A stretch of 64,000 nt of DNA from positions 74,796,860 to 74,860,859 of the forward strand of contig CM055097.1 in assembly GCA_029204225.1 (NCBI GenBank), read 5' to 3'. Of this stretch, positions 54,536-64,000 are shown one piece after another. The translations under genes were made by a program, and so were the position numbers. The notes under the pieces are model-generated. The model saw nothing but the letters and a program-made list of their open reading frames with translations, searched no databases and was not told the origin of the DNA. The DNA comes from Diphasiastrum complanatum (lineage: Eukaryota > Streptophyta > Lycopodiopsida > Lycopodiales > Lycopodiaceae). Within the stretch, counting starts at the first letter, position 1, and each line of letters begins with the position of its first letter.

Positions 54536-55640
54536 CAAAGAGATCAAGCACAAGGAGCATGATTGGAAGGATGGTCATGATTAGACTCCACCTATTCAAG
54601 AGCCTAAGAAAAAGTATTTGTTAATCCGCCAAGAAAGTGAAACCCGTTGGGAGCAAGAGACTGTACACGATACTCTTTGGGACACTTTTTATAAGGTCCT
54701 ACAATTAGGATGCAATAGCTAAGCAAATTGTAACAAAGCAACACACGAGAATCGGATGGTGGAAAAACCAACCCAACCAAACCTAGATCGAATGGATCTA
54801 GCCCCCAAGCTATGGATCAATCTCTCACAAGGGACAGAGAATTCACACCAATATCATGTAGCTACTAACATCATGATCAAGCATACACTAGTGAAATTCC
54901 AATGGGTATACTTGTACCTAGCTCCAAGGCCCATGCACCACTAGTAGTGCACTGTGAGAGAGAAAATCAAGTATAGAAAACTCGGGTAGAGAGAGAATGA
55001 GTCAAAAACACCAAAATCTCAATAGTCACAATATGGCAAAACATGCCCAACTTTCCCTACATGAGAGATACCGAATTCCTATAGTGGAGTTGCATGGAAA
55101 GTCCACTTAACTGAACTAATTCGCCTACCAGAGATCTACATGTGTAACTGCATGCATGGATGTTGCATGTACTACATGTCAACTCATAAAACTGCCTAGA
55201 CATGTGTAGATCACATAAACTACTTTGCATGTTGTATGTACTGATTGCATGTGGCTTGCATGCATACAGTATGACTTTGCATGTTATCTAAACTACTTCA
55301 TGTCATCAAAATTGAACCTATCTAACTCAAATCCGAGCTATGATAGAAGGATATGTGCTCAATTCACACTCCTTTTATGTACAGCATGAGATTTAGTGGA
55401 AATTACCATGGACATGGCCCCAAACTCGAGATAAGAAGATAATATTTTAATAATCTTCAAAATTGGGTCTCATCATCCAATTCTCCTATGACTCATTGAT
55501 AGACCCATAAAAATTTAAGGTAGGCCTAATGAGATATAATCCAAGATCAGTTGTGAGCATGACATTCTTTCCCTTTTATTCAAGTTATGACCTCAGAACT
55601 TAAAGTTAGAAAAATACATTTCAAGCTGCTTTCTTATTCT
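54536..55640. other. Unassigned DNA
   Basis: No retroviral domain or gene recognised. 55149-55284 is dense in TGCATG words. The rest is AT-rich with no repeat seen. Confidence 0.5.
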
Positions 55641-55790
55641 CAAGAATCATCATCATTTGCATGACCCTTGCATCAAACTAGATGCTCAGTAACTATATGA
55701 TTTTTCAATCATTTAGCTCCAATATCCAAGATATTGTTGGGTTCACATCGAGTAGCACTCAAAAATTCATCCAACAATCTTATAGTTAAT
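55641..55790 (-). pseudogene. Chromodomain fragment, second copy
   Basis: Minus strand: LDEFLSATRCEPNNILDIGAK, stop, LKNHIVTEHLV, which parallels LDESSGVSRLEPKKIL, LKNCIVTKHQV at 47215-47100. The nucleotide match is also clear (gttgggttcac, attcatccaac). Only about 50 codons. Confidence 0.7.
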
Positions 55791-56254
55791 CTACATTTTT
55801 CAGAAAGTTCTCATTGGATGTATGACAGTGCATTATGGCTAAGCTCCAATTGCGACCTATGACCTAATTAGTTGCCCTAATTGGATAAGCCTAAGAGGCA
55901 TTTCTCATTAGTATAAATAGCTGATCATTAGAAGATATTCATATGATGATATAACAGAGTTTTATGAAAGAGCTTCTAGTTTAAATATTGCTAGCATTGG
56001 TTATTGCTTATCAGCAAAAGGTATCAGATAGAGTTATCAGCTAGTCAGAGATAGTTTAGAGTACGATGCTTCATTCGCTATTGTATTATACTCTCATTAT
56101 TTGATTTGTACATGCTATTTACTGAATCTCATACTTTCTTATTGCATAAATGGCGGATACAAAAGTGGATGCTCTCTATAATAGATTTATGAGAATATTG
56201 TACACCTTCCATATGGGAAGAAGCCACTTGCATGTAAGTGAATCTATAGAATAA
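55791..56254 (+). other. Unassigned, possible LTR sequence
   Basis: AT-rich, with a tataaatag TATA-like box near 55910. It precedes an element I-type LTR end, but does not itself match element I's LTR. Confidence 0.35.
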
Positions 56255-56320
56255 AGTACATCTTTTGTTTTCCTCATCATTTCAAGTGTTTTAGAGTCCT
56301 TATTTCCTGTAATTTTCACA
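56255..56320 (+). repeat. LTR end of the element I family
   Basis: ttgttttcctcatcatttcaagtg and the following tttag...atttt match the reverse complement of 19460-19525, the terminal part of element I's LTR. It ends in ttttcaca next to a primer site. Confidence 0.75.
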
Positions 56321-56405
56321 TGGTATCAGAGCCTAAATGTTGAAATGAGCTAAATCCTTGTTTTTCATTCAATTTGATCACAATTTTTGATGTAAATCTC
56401 TTGGG
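56321..56405 (+). other. Primer site and start of an element I-type leader
   Basis: tggtatcagagcc followed by taaatgttgaaatgagctaaatccttg, which matches the minus-strand leader of element I just below 19447. Homology stops at about 56405, where copia N sequence begins in the other orientation. Confidence 0.85.
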
Positions 56406-56429
56406 CTTTTCTTTTGTCAATGCTTCCGT

Positions 56430-57420
56430 TTGCTTTGTACGTGACTTTCATTTATAATCAGCTACATTTCTGCTAACAGGTAATTTGATAATCGTCCATA
56501 TCTGGTTCTTGATAAGAGATGAATACTCTTTATCCATAGCTTTTTTCCAGAGATCAGAATCTGGCTGATTGAGTGCCTCTTCGATGTCATCAGCAATCGT
56601 TAGCTCGTGAACAAGGTAGGCTACAGACTTGACGATATACCCGATAAGTGGTCTGCTAGCTCTTGATGATCTTCTGAGAATTAGAGGAAGTTGATGTACA
56701 CCCAAAAACTCGTAAGTCTGATAAAGAAGGTTTGGTACCTGTCCAAACTTCAAATGGTGTTTTGTTTGAGAGACCTTTAGTAGGACATCTGTTCTGAATA
56801 TAGGTTGTTGTTGAAACAACTTCAACCCAAAAGGACTTCAGAAGTGTCGCATGTGATAACATGCACTTTTTTTATTCGACTAAGGTTCTGTTCTTTCTCT
56901 CAGCAAGACCATTTGACTGAGGCGAATAGGAGGTAATCTATTGTTGCTCAAAGCAGTACTCCTTGAATTCGGTGGAGATGTATTCTCCCCCATTATCTGA
57001 CCTCAATGCTTTGATTCGTTTGTCAGTTTGATTTTTTGCATGCAGGCTTTGAATTGTTTGAACTTGATGAAGGCTTTTGATTTCTGTTTAATGAAGTAAA
57101 TAACGGTTCTTCTGGAGAATTTGTCAATAAAGGTAATGAAATACTTTGCATCTAGCAATGAAGGAGTTTCCATATTTCCACATATATCATGTATGAACAA
57201 CATCTAATAGACCTTTTGTTGCATGCCTATGACTCAATTGAAAATGAATCCTAGTCTGCTTTCCAAGGATGCGCAGCTATGCGAGGGAGATCAACTTTAC
57301 CAGAAGGATAGTCAAGATCAAGTACTAGGGATTGTCTGGACATGTTCAAAATAGATGCATAATGCAAGTGTCCTAAGCGATGATGCCATAGTAATGTTTT
57401 ATTGACAAGAATAAAGATTT
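56430..57420 (-). pseudogene. Copia pol fragment N: pre-integrase, integrase, RT start
   Basis: From 57420: LLWHHRLGHLHYASILNM, then decayed zinc site, frame 57203-57003 (HDICGNMETPSLLDAKYFITFIDKFSRR), [27 protein letters not shown] (triad Asp and Glu kept), frame 56862-56656 (LKSFWVEVVSTTTYIQNR, KTPFEVWTGTKPS, RVFGC). A deletion then leads into the linker (RRSSRASRPLIGYIV) and the RT start (LWKKAMDKEYSSLIKNQIW). It is cut at both ends. Confidence 0.78.
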
Positions 57421-58365
57421 TCAAAGATTGACTTCAATCCATTATGTAACCAAAATGTTCAACCAAACGATCAACATGCAGTCCAGCTGAATAACCATGA
57501 AATCTACTTCTAACTTGCTGCAAAATGAACTGAAATCAGATCCTAAGCACTACTATACTTGCATAAATCGACAAAACAAGAACAAGAACAAGAACTAATC
57601 TACAACATTTTAGAAGTCCAAGAATCAAGAAACCAACCAGTCTTTTGATTCTTGGACATCCCAAGGACATCAAGAACTAGAATGTTGGAGGATATGCAAG
57701 ATTTATACCACATTTCTAGCCTATTTAGTTTACTTGAGTGCTAGTTCCCACGTTTATCCACAAACAAGAAATGACTAATCCACAACTGAGAAAACAAGAA
57801 AACTAAGAAAGCAAGAAAACTAATCCACTCTAAAGTTCACAACCACACACAATATGAATGGAAGGGCTGATCATAGGGGCATCACTCAAGAAAACCATCA
57901 TGATCAAGGAGCTTAGTGTAGCATCAAACTCATGGAAAATCTTCTTAGTAAGCATGGAGTAGATACAATGCAAGAAGCTCCTCTTCACAAAGAGGGAGTC
58001 TCTTAAATAAGCAAGAGAGCTCCTTAGGTGGCATCCTAGTGGAATTTCCACATTTCACAAATTACAAGTGGAATAATGCTCTCCACTAGAGGTCACCATC
58101 AAAAGGTGGCTCACTCTACTTCCTTTAAGAGGGGTCTACTTGCATTTATTGCATTTGCCTAGAATTACTAGTTCCTACATGGTCATTCCATCTTCCGGAT
58201 TCACCATGAGGCTTACACAATTCTTGCTTGTTATTCCTAACTAGTATTTCTTGGCTCTCATACTCGGCTCTCAGCCTTCGTTTAAACACCCAAAAATCTA
58301 CCTAAAACTATTCCGAAAAAGCAAGAAATAGCTAATATGCAGCTATACTAGTTAGTGAAAATCTA
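57421..58365 (-). other. Leader of gypsy element O
   Basis: About 945 bp without a gene, next to a tRNA-Asp type primer site and LTR on its right. On the minus strand this is the start of the internal region; gag was not found, being replaced by copia N on the left. Confidence 0.5.
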
Positions 58366-58383
58366 TCCCCGGCAACGGCGCCA
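58366..58383 (-). promoter_or_regulatory. tRNA-Asp type primer-binding site of gypsy element O
   Basis: Plus-strand tccccggcaacggcgcca is the 3' end of plant tRNA-Asp including CCA. Its complement, tggcgccgttgccgggga, is the primer site known from Athila-type and some related plant gypsy elements. This differs from all copia elements in the window. Confidence 0.88.
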
Positions 58384-59208
58384 CGGTAGGGTCGAAGATC
58401 TTGCGTAGTATAGCCTTCCCACTTGTCAACAAGGGTTAGAACACTGGATAGGTGCCTAACTATGGATAGATGCTACTTTTAGTTAGTTCTCTACTTTCTC
58501 CCTTAACTCTACTCACCACTAACACTACCCACCGTTAACTCTACTCCACTACACTAGCATTCATCATGATTTTGTGTGAAAGAGAACAGAAGAATAGAAG
58601 AGATAGAGTGGAGAGGAGAGAAAGAGAGAGATAGAGTGGAGAGGGAGGTTAGCTCAAAAGCTCAAGATGCATGCTAATGGAGAAACCATAACTATTAAAA
58701 CAACAAAATAGAAATGGAAACAATTAGAAACACACAACAAAAGCATTAGCATGAGTGCTTAGCAAATGAGGATGCTTGGCTCTCCAATTTGGTAGAGTTT
58801 CCTCCTTCTCATTAAGCATGGAAAATAGAGTACATGAGGTGCCTTTTTATAAAATGAGGAAGGCCCTTGCCCCAACAAATCCTATTGGCTAATATTCACA
58901 ATGATCCTAACCATTCATCTTGGACCCAACTTGATCCAAAGGTCTTAAAAAAGTACATTGGATTTCACATGATTCATGTGAGTCTCCATTTGGACCCAAC
59001 TCTAAAATAATAGACTTCTAAGTTTAAAATGACTTTGGGCCTCAATTTTAATTTCACTTACAAAGGGGCCCAAGTCTATTATTCTATTTACAGCTCAACT
59101 TGCGTGCTCATTGGGTCATGGGCTTATACGCGCAAGATGCCATGCCCTCGCAATATATTTTTTTAGCCGATATTATTTATTTACAATATGTTGGGAATAC
59201 CCTCAACA
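58384..59208 (-). repeat. 5' LTR of gypsy element O
   Basis: About 825 bp from the primer site to ggaataccctcaaca (LTR start TGTTGAGGGTATTCC on the minus strand). Related to 62866-63531 and in part to 8056-8210. Includes GA-rich runs near 58610-58650. The primer-side border is not sharp. Confidence 0.75.
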
Positions 59209-59790
59209 AAAAGGTGATGAAAAAATGCCATGAATATCAGATCTCCTTGAACCCAGAAAAGTCAATTTTGGGTGACACATGGCCTCATACTAGGCCATAT
59301 TGTATCAAGACACGGAATTGCCACGGACTTCTCAAAGATAAGGGTCGATCAGCCACCTCCAAGGACGATTCGCGGAGTCTACGTGTTTATGGGTCACGCC
59401 AACTACTACATTCTAGATATTGCGGAGTTAGCACGACCAATGTACAAATCACATTGGACGGAGGAGGCCCTGTAGGCTTTCCAAAAGCTTAAGAATGCAT
59501 TAGTCTCAACACCAATATTAAGACCACCCAATTGGTCCATAGAGTTTTATGTGCATAGAGACGCATCAAAGTATGCAGTGGGAGCAATCTTGGAGAATGC
59601 AAAAAACACTTCCCAATCCGATTTGCTAGCCGATAGCTCAGTGATTCAGAGATGAACTATTTGAGCACAAAGTGGGAGAGGCACTCTGGCTATAGTTTAT
59701 GTGGTTAAGAACTTTCGACATTATCTGATGGCCATCCGTTTTGCATTTTATACGAACCATCAACCCCTTGCTTTATCTTGTTAATAAAAC
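59209..59790 (+). pseudogene. Gypsy RT end and RNase H
   Basis: Starts exactly at the LTR edge: VMKKCHEYQISLNPEKS, then LGHIVSRHGIATDFSKI, FMGHANYYILDIAELARPMYK, WTEEAL, FQKLKNALVSTPIL and the RNase H start FYVHRDASKYAVGAIL, later YVVKNFRHYLMAIRFAFYTNH and QPLA. This is the order of Ty3/gypsy RT thumb and RNase H. Several stops and shifts. Element O was inserted into it. Confidence 0.82.
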
Positions 59791-59841
59791 TTGCAACACA
59801 AGTAATACCAAGATCCATGTTCAAGTCAACATAGATTGTTT

Positions 59842-60655
59842 CTAGGAAGAGTGTTGAAATTGAAAAATAATCCATCTTGACTTTAGGCTTGCTACAATCT
59901 TGTATTATGCAAGTATGTTATTTCATAATTGTAAATGCCAAATTTGGCCTAGATAGAACTCGAGTTGTATGGATTTGTCATATCTAGTTGGTTGAATACA
60001 ACTTGCATATAGATTGCAGACTCAGAAATAGCAAAAATATGCTTGTAGAAACTCGTGGCATATCACATGCTTTTACTGTAAGTGATCCATAGTGACATGC
60101 AAGGCATGCACAAAGTGAAATGGACATTTGTACAATTCTAGTTAGAACTAGGACACTTGGTAAAAGTATGAGAAGTAACAAATGTTACTTAGACTCTAGT
60201 TTTCAGTTTAGATGTGATTGAAAGGTGGATGGATGTGGTTCCACCTCGAGCTACCTCAAACTCCATAAACATGTGTAGCTATTCTCATAATTTTCGGATG
60301 AAGAACCAAAGCTTTGTAGCTATTCCATGCCATTTTGGATCTACACCATTTTTGCTTGATATATCTCTCTCTCTTTCTCTCTCTAACTCGTGTTGAGGCT
60401 AATGCTAATACACTAGACTCTTGTACTTTTGCTCATTTGTGATTCAATGCTATCATTCTCTGATTCTTAGCATGCTAGATTGTGGTTAAATTTTGTAGTT
60501 TAGTTAATAGCATTGCCTGGATTGAACAAATTACAGTGTTGTCTAATTGTTGAACATAAATTGAACTTTGTAAACACTTGCTCCGATCGTTGTGAATCAC
60601 TAATAAGCAAGGTATAAGTCGATTGATTCTGAAAAATCCTAATGGCCATTGTCTG
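59842..60655 (+). repeat. Probable LTR
   Basis: Starts tgttgaaattgaaa after aggaagag, a purine tract, at the end of a decayed pol tail. Ends near where a gypsy RT piece starts. CT-rich run at 60364-60386. No second copy or matching CA border was found, so this is tentative. Confidence 0.35.
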
Positions 60656-60905
60656 ATCCATATGACCTTGACTAACCGAAAGTGATGCTACCCCCCACCA
60701 CCTTGAAAGAATTGCGATATTTTCTAGGGAGAGTGGGCTATCATAGGAAGTTTCTGAGTAACTACTCTTCTCTCATTTCTCTCTTAGTGAGACTACTGAG
60801 AGAGGGCGAACCTTTTTCTTGGACTGAAGAGAGCCAGAAGGCCTTCGAACGATTGATTGGCTCAGTCTCTACGATAAATCAGTCCCAAGAATTTATGTTA
60901 GCTTG
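60656..60905 (+). pseudogene. Gypsy RT/RNase H connection fragment
   Basis: PPTTLKELRYFLGRVGYHRKFL, SNYSSLISLLVRLLREGEPFSW and EESQKAFERL are the conserved thumb-connection of Ty3/gypsy RT. Open for 74 codons from 60682, cut after MLA. Confidence 0.85.
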
Positions 60906-60988
60906 AACTGTAATCGAGATACAGACTGACTCCTTTACCATTTTCTTCGCATCGATAACTTGTTTAGGGGTCATTTTATATCTCATCA

Positions 60989-61249
60989 TTGACTTATCCT
61001 GAATATCCATCTGAAAGTCCAGGACCATTAGCCATACAAGATGGTTATGCCATTATACAAGGGCCACTGAACAACAGATGTTTCATCTGTGGTGAAACCG
61101 GCCATTTCATGGTTGATTGCCCAGTCAAGACCAAGTACCATGCCGAGTGTCCTGACTGTGTCAGAAGTGTCAGAAAACACAGTTTCAAAGACTGCCCAAA
61201 ACAACCCAACAAGGTCCTACCTGCCCGACACATCAGTTATGAATCATGA
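60989..61249 (+). CDS. Gag-like ORF with a zinc knuckle
   Basis: 86 codons: NRCFICGETGHFMVDC is a full CCHC knuckle, followed by ECPDCVRSVRKHSFKDC, a second C-x2-C...H...C-like unit. The frame stops at 61249. The knuckle pair is typical of LTR-retroelement nucleocapsids; gypsy is likely from the neighbours but a pararetrovirus-like source cannot be excluded. The start is only the first Met in frame. Confidence 0.6.
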   Translation: MTYPEYPSESPGPLAIQDGYAIIQGPLNNRCFICGETGHFMVDCPVKTKYHAECPDCVRSVRKHSFKDCPKQPNKVLPARHISYES

Positions 61250-61570
61250 TAGGATCCTCACGAGAACACAACACGAGCACCATAGCACCCAACCGCTCAA
61301 CCTGCTGCTCTCGCGAGAAGTTTCATGCAAATTTCTACATTGCCACGCAATTCACCAGTTTCATAATGCAAAAAGACGCTAACTTTGTCTTTTCACATGC
61401 TGATAAGATTTCCAAACTGTCAATACACAATCAATCTAGGAATTGCAAATCCAGATAGAGATTCGGTTCTAAATCTCTTGCTCGGAGAGGTCCTCACAAG
61501 ACATAGTACCTCAACCATAACTGCATCTCAAGCTATATTTTACAACATCTACTATCAACGATGGTAGATT
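61250..61570 (+). pseudogene. Continuation of the knuckle ORF in shifted frames
   Basis: Short overlapping frames (61246-61458 and 61385-61567) with no recognised motif; position suggests the protease region of the same element. Very uncertain. Confidence 0.3.
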
Positions 61571-62865
61571 CAGTGTCACTATTCATGTCTTGTTTCTAAT
61601 AAGGGCTTATAAGAGTTCTTTCATTACTCTAAAAGATCAATATAGACATGAAATTGTCCAAGTGAATTATACATGTTGATGAATGACTTTTTGTTTGACA
61701 AGTGCTCTACGACTTTCACTCTTTGTTACATTAATAACTTCCTTGTTTATTTTTTGTCATTTTTTATATTTGGTAATTTCTTCTGAATGCATCTCTTTTT
61801 CTAGATTTGTTTTTAGTTCATCAAGGATAGCCATTGAACAGGAGACATCATGTAGCGTATCTCAAGAAAAACTTGTCATTCCTCTATCAATCTTCAAATC
61901 ACCTTATACAGAGTTTTGGATTTTTGAGCATATTTCAAATCTGTGAAGTATAGATCATTACGGTGGTTTTTCCTTGATAACTTTTTACTTCTTGCTCTAA
62001 TTGCCTGAGATTTTCACAATAGCTGGATCTAGTGCAGATCTAGCTATTGATTATATCTACGAAGGTTACTCATGCAAGGGATGGCTGTGCGAAGGTTCCT
62101 TTTGCAGTTTTGCAGTCAAAACCTCTGTTTTCTTCATATCTATTGGGAACTAACTCTCGCAGGCTTGTCAGTAGCTGGATTTGATATGGATTTAGCTATG
62201 TTCAAAAGGGTGAGGGTTTTTTCTTACAGATTTGAGAGATATTGATGTCTACAAAAGGTCTAAAATCACTTTTTTGCCCTCAGATCAATCAAGACTTAAA
62301 ACTCACTCTCTCAAACTTCATCACTGATGGAAAACAACATTTTGAAGACAATGGGAGGGTCTTCTAAGTGGATTTTTTTGGATCTGATGATTTTAGTGAT
62401 TTTTAACACTTAAATCCACTTTTCAGCTCACTAGAATCAAACTAACCTTCGCAGGTTTTCTGTGTCCTTGTCTCAATGATATGGAATTTCAGAATCTTTT
62501 GCGAAGATTACTTTATACTGGAACTTGAAATTTTGATGTCTGCGAGGGTTTAGCCTATTCTTCTTGCCTTTCTGATCTTGGGAACCTTCGTAGGGGCACT
62601 TTTGTTGGGATCTTATGTTTGCAGGCTTTTTTGTGTCCTTGTCTCGGTGAGATGAAACTTCAGAGAGCTCTATGAAGGTTAGTTTTGTGTTTTGATTGTT
62701 TTTTTGATTTTTACAAGGGATTTTTGAATTTTTATGGATTTTTCTTTGTTTTTTTTTTAAATCTATTGGGAAGTAACCTTCGCAAGCTTCTATGCAGGTT
62801 TGGGACAATACCTTGGAGTTGCTGCCAATCATGCAAAGGTTAGTATATAGGGAATTTTGAGAAAT
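61571..62865. other. Unassigned DNA with AACCTTCGCAGG-type motifs
   Basis: No gene recognised. From about 62058 to 62845 words of the type aaccttcgcagg, gcgaaggtt and gtgtccttgtctc recur at irregular spacing. The minus-strand frame 62473-62889 (138 codons) overlaps them and is probably chance. Confidence 0.5.
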
Positions 62866-63531
62866 AAGGTCCACTAACTCTAAATACAAGCATTCATCAT
62901 GATTGAGGGTGAAAAGAGGAAGAGAAGAGGAGAAAGAGGGAGAGAGATAAAGAGAGAGAGGTGAGATGGAGATTAGCTCAAATGCTCAATGTGCATGCTA
63001 ATGGAAAAGCCATAACTAATCAAAACAAGAACAATGAAATGAAAAGCAAGTAGAAAACACGACAATAGCATTAGCATGAGGGATTAGCAAATGAGGATAT
63101 TTTGGCTCTAAAAAATATTAGAGTCTCCTCCTCTCATTAAGCATGAAAAATGGCTACAAATGGTGCATTTTTATCTTTGGGGTGGCCCTTGCCCCTTGCT
63201 TCCTATTGGCAACTTGCAAGAAGGTGGGATTGAAATCCACACCCTTCACAAGAAGCACAAACTAATCTATGGTGTAGGAAGAAACACACCCCACCTACCA
63301 CCATTTGACTTTTGACTATTTCACAAAACTTAGAAACTTAAGTTAACCTTAAACTTTGGTCTCTTAATATTATTTTAATTACATGGCCCAAATCTAGTTT
63401 ATTCCAAAATAATTTTTTACAAGTGCTAATTGGGCCACTGGACTTACAGACGCAAGATGCCATCATGACCCTCACAACTTATTTCTATTTTTTTGGCCCA
63501 ATTATTTATTTACATGGAAATACCCCCAACA
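62866..63531 (-). repeat. Second LTR of the gypsy O family, truncated
   Basis: cattcatcatgatt, gagattagctcaaatgctca, gcatgctaatgg, agcattagcatgag, then the end cgcaagatgccat and aaatacccccaaca align with 58545-59208. The primer-side 160 bp are missing. No primer site is present. Confidence 0.75.
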
Positions 63532-64000
63532 CGGACAAGGAAGTCCTAGTACGGTACTTGGATCTTGACATATATCATCATCCGGTAACATCAAGAGCCA
63601 CCACTCTCCTAGCATCAAGAGCCACCACTCTCCTAGACAAGGTAGATACCATAGAAACTACATCATGGCTAGAACCACCCCACGACATACCTGAACCTAT
63701 CAATGCCAATAGCAAGAGCGCTACAGTGTTGGAATGATACAAATGCAACATGAAGCCATCCATCGACTGCAAATGTGATAATGAGATGAAAACCAAAAAT
63801 CTAGCCCAGTCAAACCGGTAATCCCACACCCATCCAAGACTCTACCCTCATTAGGAGAGCATGCGAATGAACCCAGAGATCCACTTGCCCAAACCAAGCA
63901 GATACATCCTCCTTCTAGATAGCCCGAACCCCAATCGACCAAGGAAATCAAACGACAGGTGACCAAGAAGGAGAATAGAAAAATCACACCAGTGGAACCT
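63532..64000 (+). other. Unassigned sequence at the right edge, with a 24-bp tandem duplication
   Basis: An open frame (63423-63737) crosses the LTR edge and includes two copies of SRATTLLA/D because of the exact 24-bp duplication at 63589-63636. No domain was recognised; it may be host DNA or the interior of another element. Confidence 0.4.
63589..63636 (+). repeat. Exact 24-bp tandem duplication
   Basis: 63589-63612 and 63613-63636 are identical (catcaagagccacc... tcctag). The length is a multiple of three, so the frame is kept. Confidence 0.95.

Noticed and set aside
60989..61570. Possible endogenous pararetrovirus coat protein because of the knuckle pair
   Set aside because: The double knuckle fits gypsy Gag equally well, and no movement-protein or viral RT motif is near.
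62473..62889. 138-codon minus-strand ORF
   Set aside because: Lies on the irregular motif array and the start of an LTR; Lys/Gln/Asn-rich without a domain.

Overview
The window looks like repeat-rich nuclear DNA of a land plant with a large, retrotransposon-dominated genome. The evidence is repeated plant-type Ty1/copia elements primed by initiator tRNA-Met (TGGTATCAGAGC), a chromodomain Ty3/gypsy element, and a gypsy leader with a tRNA-Asp primer site. The species cannot be named from this sequence. I found no rRNA, tRNA or CRISPR array and no intact host gene. The only likely non-retroviral gene is a decayed, apparently intron-containing sequence on the minus strand at about 20976-23300.

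Layout. 1-1163: 5' end of a minus-strand copia element. 1164-3714: copia pol (+) and gag (-) relics around an LTR scrap. 3715-8055: minus-strand copia element whose reverse transcriptase is replaced by unrecognised sequence and whose gag is fused in frame to a gypsy integrase. 8056-8884: gypsy LTR and protease scraps. 9236-20975: mosaic minus-strand copia element H, whose 5' LTR is split by a complete, young copia element I (13984-20141, two 682-bp LTRs with four differences). 20976-23300: the intron-bearing pseudogene. 23301-30180: two plus-strand copia bodies (J, K) on either side of one 1333-bp LTR. 30181-33670: AT-rich, gene-free DNA with tandem duplications and a TA microsatellite. 33811-44368: LARD-like element E, long and non-coding. 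It hosts copia derivative D (37572-43255), which is itself interrupted by a solo LTR with a perfect 5-bp target duplication. 44369-47043: minus-strand copia F inserted in the chromodomain of a chromovirus (47044-48219). 48220-54535: plus-strand copia G joined to a second copia body L. 54536-64000: short relics (chromodomain fragment, LTR and leader of the I family, copia N, gypsy leader and LTR, gypsy RT and RNase H pieces, a double zinc-knuckle ORF, a second gypsy LTR).

Nearly all open frames are parts of the retrotransposon cycle: Gag packages RNA, protease cuts the polyprotein, RT/RNase H makes DNA, integrase inserts it. Element I is the only nearly intact unit: one frame of about 1323 codons with two stop codons, and a lysine where integrase should have its catalytic glutamate. 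The rest is broken by stops, frameshifts, deletions and nesting. LTR boundaries, primer sites, polypurine tracts and target duplications were read by eye; family names beyond copia, gypsy and chromovirus were not assigned.
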